Assembly: GCA_036186865.1 (NCBI GenBank)
Contig: AP025049.1
Location: 32,952,715-33,016,714, forward strand
Direction: 5' to 3'
DNA length: 64,000 nt
DNA from: Eustoma russellianum
Lineage: Eukaryota > Streptophyta > Magnoliopsida > Gentianales > Gentianaceae
Both the position numbers and the translations under genes were made by a program. The notes beneath the pieces were generated by a model, which searched no databases, was not told the origin of the DNA, and saw nothing but the letters and a program-made list of their open reading frames with translations. Below are positions 56,521 through 64,000 of this stretch, one piece after another (the stretch's first letter is position 1; every line of letters begins with the position of its first letter).

Positions 56521-57439
56521 CCTTGGTTAGTTAAAAGAAACCAAGGTTAATTAGCTTAGAGAATCCCTTCCCCTCCCAACATCACCCACGGCTAAGCCTT
56601 AGCCAAGGAGGAAAAAATTCATTCCATGAACATCCGAGAACTCTCTCTTATTCTCAACTCTCAAGAAGTCACAATGGAGCAAAGAGACCTTCCTATTTTC
56701 TCCATTGTAGTACACGGCTAGTTGAGCCAAGAAAACCAAGATCTTCAAGCTCAAGAACTCATCTAGGTAAGTACATGCTAAGTGTTCTAAGTGAATTCTA
56801 TGTTTCAAAGAATGAAACTCACATTGGTATCCCTCTTGTCTTGCCCCAAAAACATGACACCAAAGATGATTTTTAGGAGAAGATTTGTCAAGCCACTAGG
56901 AGGATCTAACATCTTGGTGGTTGAAATCCATTTCAAGCCCCATTCAAGTTTCATCTTGGTAAGGAAATCATATTCCCAATGAAGTTGTTTCTTTATTAAG
57001 ATAGTAACTAATGTCATTCTTCTTCCTCCTCTCAAAAGCGTGGGCTATAAGTAAAGTTGGAGGAAGACTTCACTCCATTTCAACCAAGGCTCATGCTAAA
57101 GAAGAGCTCTAAGGTTCAAAGAGACAAGTATACTCTAGCCAATCTTGACTTATTTGTGAAGTGCATGCTTGAATGGCTAGTCATTTTTAGGCTATGAATC
57201 TTAGTTAAAGATGCTAAGTACAAGATATGAAAACTAGTTGTTATAAGAAAAGTGATGGTATGAGCAAATGATTTGTTACATGAAAGTGTTGCGACTGTTT
57301 TTGATGTGATTCATGAATCGATTAATTATGGTTAAAATCATGTTATGAGGCTTGAAAACATTATGTTGAAGTGTGTATTTGATGGTTATTTAGTCACTTT
57401 GAAGAATGAAGTTGCTTGGAAATGCTTGAACCATAAAAG

Positions 57440-58030
57440 TGAATAAGGGGTGAAATCACTGGAGCTGGACAGTTTTATGTGTCATGTTGAACGACCTGAA
57501 AATGAACCTTAAGGAGGTGCCAATTGGCTAATTTTTGGTATGGTGATAGACTTGCATGTTTATGAAATGTGTGAGTTGGAATTTCATTAAAAGGTGTTGT
57601 GGTTTGTCCTTAATGAAATTTTTAGTAAGAGTTGGTCAAACAGAATTACTGGAGCTGGACAGATTTATGTTGCATGTTGTACGACCTGAAAATGAACCTT
57701 AGGAGTGTTCAAATGGGCTAATTTTTGGTATGTTATAGCCTTATATGTTTATGAAAAGTGCGAGTTGGAATTTTAGTAAAAGGAGTTGTGGATTATCTTT
57801 AATGAAGTTCTTGGTAAAACTGCTCAAGCAGAGTTGCTTGAACAGGACAGTTTTGAGTAGAAAGTTATGTGGCTCGAAAATGCACCTTGGGAATGTGAAA
57901 ATGAGCTGATTTTTGGTATGATGATAGTTTGATGTGTTTATGACATCTGTGAGTTGGAATTCTTGTAAAAGGAGTTGTGGTTTGGTCACAATTGATTTCG
58001 TGATACAACTGGTCATCCCAGTTTCTGCAC
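57440..58030. repeat. three diverged units of about 190 bp in the solo LTR
   Basis: Units are marked by GGAGCTGGACAG at 57461 and 57651 and TGAACAGGACAG at about 57839, each followed by GAAAATG(A/C)ACCTT, CTAATTTTTGGTATG and GAGTTGGAATTT. A partial fourth unit may start at about 58018. Confidence 0.85.
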
Positions 58031-58803
58031 GTATCCAGTTTGGGAAAGTAATTAGATAACCCCCTTAAACTTATTGGATTGCCTTGGAATTTTTATGGTA
58101 ATTACCTAAGGCATAGATGTACATGTTCATGTAAACAAACCAGCATAAAACTACCATTTTGATAGTTAACAACTGAGTTGAGGTTAATGGTACAAAACTG
58201 GAAAATAGGACAGTTTAATGTCTTAAGTTGTAAGGTTTTGAACTGGATCATTTAAGCATGAATGTGATGTTTAGACTTATGAATATTGTTCCTTGGTGAA
58301 TTATCTATGTTTTCCAGGTGATGAATCAAAATGAATAAGGTTTTATGACCCACGAAACCGAGGTAAGGGGGTACTGGCCTGCTGATTCAGCAGTACCTTT
58401 GATGATAGTATGATGTTTTGAGGTCGTTAGATATTTTGGAATGTTACGAAATTTTTATAGCATGTGTCTAAGCCTTCATTATGCATATGTATGGCATGAG
58501 TTTATGAATATGAGCATGAATTGATGAGCACGAGGCTGTATGAACAGAATGTGATTGCTGGACAGTTTTTTTCAGTTTAAAAGACAAGTCCGTGCATGTA
58601 TGTTATGATGCATTTGTTCACGAGTCGCATAATGCATGTCATACATTGCATCATCGTCACTTAGGCTTTGGTTTTATGCGAAAGAAAGATGAAAAGCGTT
58701 TTCAAATAATGATTTTGTTTTGAAAGAACGATTCCCCACCGGTACCGTGTGTGAGTATGAACTTGGCCAGTAAGAACCCGCCAGATCCGGGTTAAGTGAT
58801 CTA

Positions 58804-58941
58804 ACAGTAGGCCGTTCGGGCACGGAAAGAATAGACCCGACGAGAAGAAACAGTAGGTCGTTCGGTCCCGGAAAGAATAGACCCGACGGGAAGAAACAGT
58901 AGGCCTTTCGGGCCTGGAAAGAATAGACCCGACGAGAAGAA
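58804..58941. repeat. 46 bp tandem repeat, three units, in the solo LTR
   Basis: Starts at 58804, 58850 and 58896. Each reads ACAGTAGG(C/T)C..TTCGG..C(A/C/T)(C/T)GGAAAGAATAGACC and CGACG(A/G)GAAGA. The repeats are GC-richer than their surroundings and contain CCCGA and TTCGG motifs. Confidence 0.9.
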
Positions 58942-60301
58942 GATGACGTTACCGTTCCGAATCTGAGAATAATAGATTCGAAGGGAGACGTTACCGCCTC
59001 AGATCCAGGAAGATAGATCTGAACACTCTATTGTTTTACAACGATGATGATTTGAAAGAAAAGCATGAAAAGCCATATTCTCATTTTTATCATGATGCAT
59101 CACACATACATATGCATGCATGTCACGTTTATGGAGTCATTGTGTAGTGTCACATGATACTTAGACTAAGTTGTGATGACCTTGTAGACCCTAAGTATGA
59201 TTTCCTTAAGTGATGACTCTTGTTATGTTATGAATTGATGCGAGGTACAGCCTTTTATTGTTATGTTCTTTAAGTAACGATCTTGCTAAGTTGTGATCTT
59301 TATGCAGTAAGTGTTGATCACAACGGCACGGGATGGAGGGAATTATGTGCTACTCTTGCACATTCATACGCATTGCATATGGTCATGAGCATGAGGTTTA
59401 GTCTATTTGCACTAGGCTGTGTTATTAATTGCTTCGTGACTAAGTTATGACTTTATTGCCTTAACGACTATTGATTGAAGGGATGAGATGCTAGCCAAAT
59501 GCTAGAGGTAATGTTACATAGGTTATGATCCTCCTATCTCTCGTTACCTAAGTTATGATTTCACTACTGTTGATACGTAAGCTATGATCTTATTCATGAC
59601 ATGTAGGTCAAGTTGTTATGAAATGGGTAGCTCCTAGGTTATGATCTTTATTGAGTGATGACCTTTTGTATGTCATGATCTTTATTGAATGATGATCCTT
59701 TCATAAGCTATGATCTCTGTTAAGTTTCCATCTCTGTTAAGATATGACCTTGGATATACCTTATGTTGACTTCTTACGGGTGTTTAATGGAAGGTCAGGT
59801 ATGTTCTAAACCGAATTTTGGGGGTTCGGTTCTTGTATGTACTTTCCAGTTAATGCATGATTGTTTATGGTATACTTGCTGGTGACTTTGTCACTCATCC
59901 CCCTATTTTTTTACTCCCAGAGACTGCAGAGGACAAGGTAGCATGGATCAAGGATGAACCTAGGGTCCCCTACCCGTGAGCACGTGCGAAAGAAGAATGG
60001 GTTAGGAGTCATAACGTACCGTTGATGACTGATGATTTATTTTGTAATTGTGATGGGAAACATTTACTTGTGAAAATTTCGGTACTTATGATTTGGGTTG
60101 TAGAACTGAGAATGGTTTCGGATATGTTTCTAATTTGAAGTTTAAATTCTGCCGTGGTTTCGCTTACTTATTTGCGTGTTAGTGCGAAATTCCATGCATT
60201 ATATCATGGATCATGATACGTATGGACGACGCCTAGTACTCTCCTTAGTGAAGTACGGGAGGTGCACCGACTTCGCCGGGGCTGGGGTGCGGGGCGCCAC
60301 A

Positions 60302-60306
60302 TGTAC
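60302..60306. repeat. target-site duplication TGTAC (right)
   Basis: Matches 55804-55808. Confidence 0.85.
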
Positions 60307-60395
60307 GTTGCCAACCAATGATGTAAAGACACTCAATAATTGATGATGAAGATGGTGACACATAAGAGTTCTTATCTTTAAGATCCATTTCACAC

Positions 60396-60403
60396 TATAA
60401 ATA
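60396..60403 (+). promoter_or_regulatory. LTR-B TATA box
   Basis: TATAAATA in CACACTATAAATAGGAGG, conserved in the opposite-orientation copy at 52522-52529. Confidence 0.65.
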
Positions 60404-61492
60404 GGAGGCAAACGTGAAGAAGAAGAACACACACTTCAAAGAAAAAGTTGAAGTTCATTGTCTTGCTATCTTCTTGTCTTCATTCTTGTTTCATTTTTTG
60501 TAGCCAAGGTGTTCTTGAGATATTTGTTGTGCAGCTACAAGCATCTTGTGTTTCATTTGTAAGATTGGTTAGCCAAATCAATAAGGCTATATCAATAGGT
60601 CGTAGAGGTGTTGCAACCAAGAGTTGCTTAGAGGTGTTCATCCGATTCTTGAATAGGGTTGGTGTTTAACCCAAGGATCAAGCTTGGTTCTTGTTATAAT
60701 TGTATTCACACCATAGTGAAATCCAAGGAAAGGTGTTCCTTGGGACTGAAGTAGGTCACATTAACTGAACCAGGATAAATCTTTGGTGTTCTTGTCTTCT
60801 TTACTCTTTTCTTCTGTTTTTGCCCCTTTTTCACTGCAGATTTAACACAATGTTTTACGTTTTGAAAAAATAGCAAAACACTTTCAAAATTTATGATTTT
60901 TGATGGAGTTATACTTTAGACTGTTAGCTTTAATTTTCAACAAGAATCACTTGATTTGATCAAAGTAAAGTTAGTCTTTCAGCCGTTGCAGATAACTGCT
61001 CCAATTTGGCTGCAATATGACCAATTTTGAGAAATCTTGAAATTTGTTGTAATAAAGAATTGTTTGAGGTCAGGGCCTTTTGGAAACATAAACAAGACAT
61101 CCTAAAGAGGGTTTTGACATAAAGATCAATCTTTTTGGTTGAGTATTCAAAGAGAAACACATTTTCCAATTTCAACAACATTCTGTCCAATTGTGTCCAA
61201 ATTGACCATCTGAATCTTTGTATTTGTTTGAAGGGCCAAACAATCTTATTTTTGTCTAATGATTGGACAGAGTCTTGTCAGGACATTGAAGTTGAGATCT
61301 GGAAATTTTCATAATATTTGAGTTGTGTACAAGGATTTGTGAATTTTTCAAAAACGGATTCTGAATCTGAGGTGGTCTCAGATTCTTTTTTCAAAAGGGA
61401 TTTTAACCAAGGGTAGTAGTGTAATTTCTGCTAATTACTATTCACCCCCCCTCTGGTGGTGTTTACTACAGGTGTACGGTCCAACAGAAATG

Positions 61493-62913
61493 AGACGATC
61501 TATTTTCCAAATCCGCGTTTCTTGATTTCAAATTTGAAATCTTGGATTTCATTTCATTATTTTCTAACGTTAACGACGAGGCCTCTGATTTCAATGCATT
61601 AATTGTGCAAGACGACTCTTCTTTTGAATCGTTTAATTGAGATACAAGGTTCATTTTAGATGATTCTAACAACTTCTTGTCTTCAATTAACCGTTTCTTT
61701 TCTTTCACAAGAGTCTTTGTGAATTTATGCAGTTCAAGAAACAAATCATCATAAGAAGGCTCGGAATTTTTAATCAGAGTCAGAAGATACCTCATTTGAG
61801 GCCTTGGATGTAAGGCATACTTGTGCCATTTCTTCTTTGGTTCCTTCAGTCTCAGAATCGGATGAGTCACTCCATGTGGAGGCTTTGAAGGCTCTTCTTG
61901 TTCTCCTTTGTTTAGGTTCTGATACGGGTCTATTTTTTGTCCAATCCTTGTCACAGTTTGTCTGTTTGTCCTTGTTCAAGAAGTCATATGATAGATGTCC
62001 GAGTTTTCCACATTCATAACACTTTATATCTTTATTATTATTTCTTTGATTCTTAGATGAAGTAGGCTTAGGTTTGTCTTTAGGCGATTTTCTCATGATC
62101 CTTCCTAATCTTTTGGCCAACGTGATTAGATCTTCATTACCGGAATCTGTGTCACTATCATCTACGTGATCATAAGAAGAAAAGACGTATTCATTTGATT
62201 TAAACGCTATAACCTTATCTTGTTTAGAAGCAGACTCAGAATTTCTTAGAGTGAGTTTTTTTTTGTATACCTTTAATGATCCGATTAGTTCCTCCAATTT
62301 TATCGATCTTGTTTCCTTACTTTCTTCGATCGCTGTGACTTTGAGATCCCATTCGAATGAAAGGCTTCTTAGCACCTTTTGTACCTTTTCCTGTGTAGAA
62401 AATGCTTTTCCAAGAGACTCAAGAGAGTTGTAAATATTAGTCAAGCGTAAATCCATATCAACAATAGATTCGTTTGGTAATAACTTGAAATACTCAAGAG
62501 TAGGCATAAGCATGTTTATTTTGGATTCTTTAACTTGACTAGGGCTTTCATGTTTTATTTCAAGAATTCTCCATATTTTTACGCACTAGACCGATTTGAC
62601 ACATAACTCGATTCACTTTTACTCAAACCATTTAAAAAAAATTGCATGGCTCTAGCATTCGTACTTAATTTCTTTTTTTATCACAAGTATATTCTTGTTT
62701 CGGTTTTACGACTTCTAGTATGACACAATCAGCCGTGGATAACTTAGAAGGAATAAAAGGAACATCTTCTATAATGGACCATAAGTCTATGCCAATGGCC
62801 GTAAAGAAAAGTTTCATTATAAGTCTCCATGGTATAAAAGACTCACCATCGAAAAGAGGTGGCCTTACGCTTGACATTCCTTCTACCTCGGTTTTGTAAG
62901 TAGTGGATGTCAT
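61493..62913 (-). pseudogene. copia gag with damaged zinc knuckle
   Basis: Start ATG at 62913 (MTSTTYKTEVEGMSSVRPPL, FDGESFIPWRLIMKLFF, IGIDLWSIIEDVPFIPSKLS). Frame breaks near 62665 and 62515, then 62513-61770 is open: RLTNIYNSLESLGKAFSTQE, KLEELIGSLKVYKKKL and the knuckle CYECGKLGHLSYDFLNKDK, where the last Cys ligand is Phe. The acidic patch STWSDSSDSETEGTKEE follows, then a frame change near 61790 and a coiled coil (61740-61500). The sequence ends at the LTR-B junction. Lesions and the lost ligand make it non-functional. Confidence 0.87.
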
Positions 62914-62950
62914 CTCACAAAGATCGTTGGATCCTCTTGTAGTGACTGTG

Positions 62951-62967
62951 TCTGCGCTCTGATACCA
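62951..62967 (-). other. primer-binding site
   Basis: Minus strand TGGTATCAGAGCGCAGA, two bases inside the LTR start at 62970. Confidence 0.9.
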
Positions 62968-62969
62968 CT

Positions 62970-64000
62970 TGTAGGACATGTATAGCACTACTAGAAAGGG
63001 AGGGATTGAATATTGAGTGCGGAAAATTTGTGTTTTAAAAGTTTTTGACCAAAATTACTCACTTCTGAAAATAGTTTCTGTTTTCAGATCCTGATTTAAA
63101 TTATTTAAATGACCTAGTTGTAGACCTCTAAACATTGTAAAATTTGGTCAGAATGTACTCTCCGATGTTATGAGTTACTCACAAAACTTTCAAATTAAAA
63201 CTCCAATCCTAACCCCTTGAAAACACGTTTTTGGTCAGATTGCACAAATCTGCCAGAAACTGTATCTCGAATTTGACAAATTTGTTCCTATTAATTGGTA
63301 ACTCTAAATGGTATGAAACATTTATGATAAGACCCTCAAGATGTGTATTTTAATGGGTTGAAACTATTTTTGAAAATTCCTTTGGGAAGCATGTCAACTA
63401 CGTTAATGTTCTCAACCATTGCAAATCTAAAAATCAGATTGCGCTAGTCTCAGAACTATCAATGTTTGACTGACTTATACTTATCCAAATGAAGTGAAAA
63501 TTGAACCAAATGAAAACTAGGACGTGTGGATATGTTTCTGCAAAATTTTTATGATTTGGAAATCGTTTACTAATTTTACCGTTGTAATGAAATTGATGCA
63601 AAAAACTGGAAACTGAAAGTAAAGTGCTGAAAAGTAAGAACACCAAGAATTTTATACTGGTTTGGTTAAAACAACCTACCCCAGTCTTCGAGGACACCTT
63701 TTTCAGTTATCACTAAACATAACAAGCACCTCACGATAAGGGTGACTGGAGTTAAACACTCACTCCACCCTTTTACAATTAAAGCAACCAAACAAACCAA
63801 TCACGAACACCACCACATATCAAATGAAGGTGTGATCACACCTTGATCAACCTTTTACAACAATGAATGTGTATAGGTGGTATATTCAAAGCCTATATAC
63901 TATGTGGAATATATGAACGACAGGCTTGAGACAAAGAAGAAGAGAAAGAAAAGAAGAAGAAGAGAGTAGTGTAGCTTTTTGCAATTGAGAGAATATGAGT
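62970..64000 (-). repeat. 5' LTR, LTR-A-related, truncated by the window end
   Basis: Plus orientation starts TGTAGGACATGTATAGCACTA. It follows LTR-A landmarks (TCTGTTTTCAGA, CTCAACCATTGCAAATCT, ACTGGTTTGGTTAAAACAACC, GATCACACCTTGATCAACC) with many substitutions. It also resembles the reversed fragment ending at 14747. Confidence 0.83.

Larger units (their letters stand above)
55809..60301. mobile_element. 4.5 kb solo LTR, probably Ty3/gypsy (Tekay/Del-like)
   Basis: Begins TGTTGTACCCCGTCG, ends GTGCGGGGCGCCACA, has TG...CA ends and a 5 bp TGTAC duplication on both sides. The interrupted LTR-B sequence rejoins across it when compared with 52600-52640. No coding domain, PBS or polypurine tract lies inside, so it is a solo LTR formed by LTR-LTR recombination. 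Inside are a 20 bp tandem array (56411-56520), a donor-like CTAG|GTAAGT at 56766/56767, three units of about 190 bp (57440-58030) and three 46 bp units (58804-58941). Family assignment is by length and terminal style only. The strand is not certain; the GTAAGT site suggests plus. Confidence 0.78.
54394..61487 (+). repeat. LTR-B copy, sense plus (right arm), split by a solo LTR
   Basis: Starts TGTTGAGAAATATGTTTGG after a polypurine tract and ends GTGTACGGTCCAACA. Without the inserted LTR and one TGTAC copy it is about 2.6 kb. Landmarks: ATCGATCGAT cluster 54508-54760, TATA box TATAAATA at 60396-60403, GACTGAAGTAGGTCACATTAA at 60747. Its last 287 bases align with the LTR fragment at 7108-7396. 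GAAAT follows it, then gag of another element, so it is a 3' LTR or solo LTR inserted in that gag. Confidence 0.82.
61493..64000 (-). mobile_element. SIRE-like copia element, 5' part only, running off the window
   Basis: Minus-strand 5' LTR (62970 to beyond 64000), PBS (62967-62951) and gag (62913-61493). Gag is cut at 61493 by the LTR-B insertion (GAAAT follows the LTR). The gag is close to that of the nested element at 34249-36165, and the LTR start TGTAGGACATGTATAGCAC is related to LTR-A, so the two belong to sister families. The rest of the body is not in the window. Confidence 0.87.

Noticed and set aside
55809..60301. Protein-coding gene in the long non-coding stretch
   Set aside because: ORFs are short and unrelated to known domains; terminal TG...CA and 5 bp duplications explain the segment as an LTR.

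Overview
The window is AT-rich nuclear DNA from a flowering plant, probably a eudicot. It is almost entirely transposable elements nested in each other. Evidence: four Ty1/copia elements with the plant primer-binding motif TGGTAT(C/G)AGAG, one RTE-clade LINE, two plant L1 LINEs (DUF4283/zinc-knuckle ORF1, zf-RVT, one with RNase H), a 4.5 kb LTR of probable Ty3/gypsy origin, and no bacterial signatures. One plausible cellular gene was found: a minus-strand, 77-residue secreted cysteine-rich peptide at 22311-22544.

Layout. 1-3437: minus-strand RTE LINE, broken by frameshifts, inserted into the integrase of a minus-strand copia element (3438-7107), whose 5' LTR (called LTR-B here) survives only as 7108-7396. 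7397-12390: minus-strand L1 LINE lacking its 3' end, fused directly to LTR-B on one side and to a reversed LTR-A fragment (12391-14747) on the other. 14748-15835: host-like non-coding DNA. 15836-22224: complete young copia element (TSD GAAAA, identical LTRs, a 406 bp duplication in one LTR, frameshifted gag-pol). 22225-23502: host island with the cysteine-rich gene. 23503-40230: outer copia element (TSD TTATT), internally deleted, with an 11.5 kb minus-strand SIRE-like copia element (27832-39348, 3.0-3.1 kb LTR-A repeats) nested in its integrase. 40236-41965: host-like DNA. 41966-47590: plus-strand L1 LINE. 47600-49970: relic minus-strand copia RT/RNase H. 49971-61487: pile of LTR fragments, comprising two LTR-A pieces and two head-to-head LTR-B copies forming an inverted repeat; one LTR-B is split by the gypsy-like solo LTR 55809-60301 (TSD TGTAC). 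61493-64000: gag, PBS and 5' LTR of another minus-strand SIRE-like element running off the right edge.

The history can be partly ordered. The copia relics and L1s are old. LTR-B and LTR-A elements inserted into them, the gypsy LTR landed in LTR-B, and the outer copia element inserted at TTATT and then received the SIRE-like element. The 15836-22224 element is among the youngest. Its body has several indels while its LTRs look identical, suggesting mobilisation in trans or consensus error. Removing the two big insertions (15836-22224 and 23503-40230, with one TSD copy each) leaves about 4 kb of original sequence (14748-15835, 22225-23502, 40236-41965). It contains the peptide gene and a diverged pair of about 190 bp segments on either side of it. 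Element families were assigned by reading motifs only; no database search was possible.
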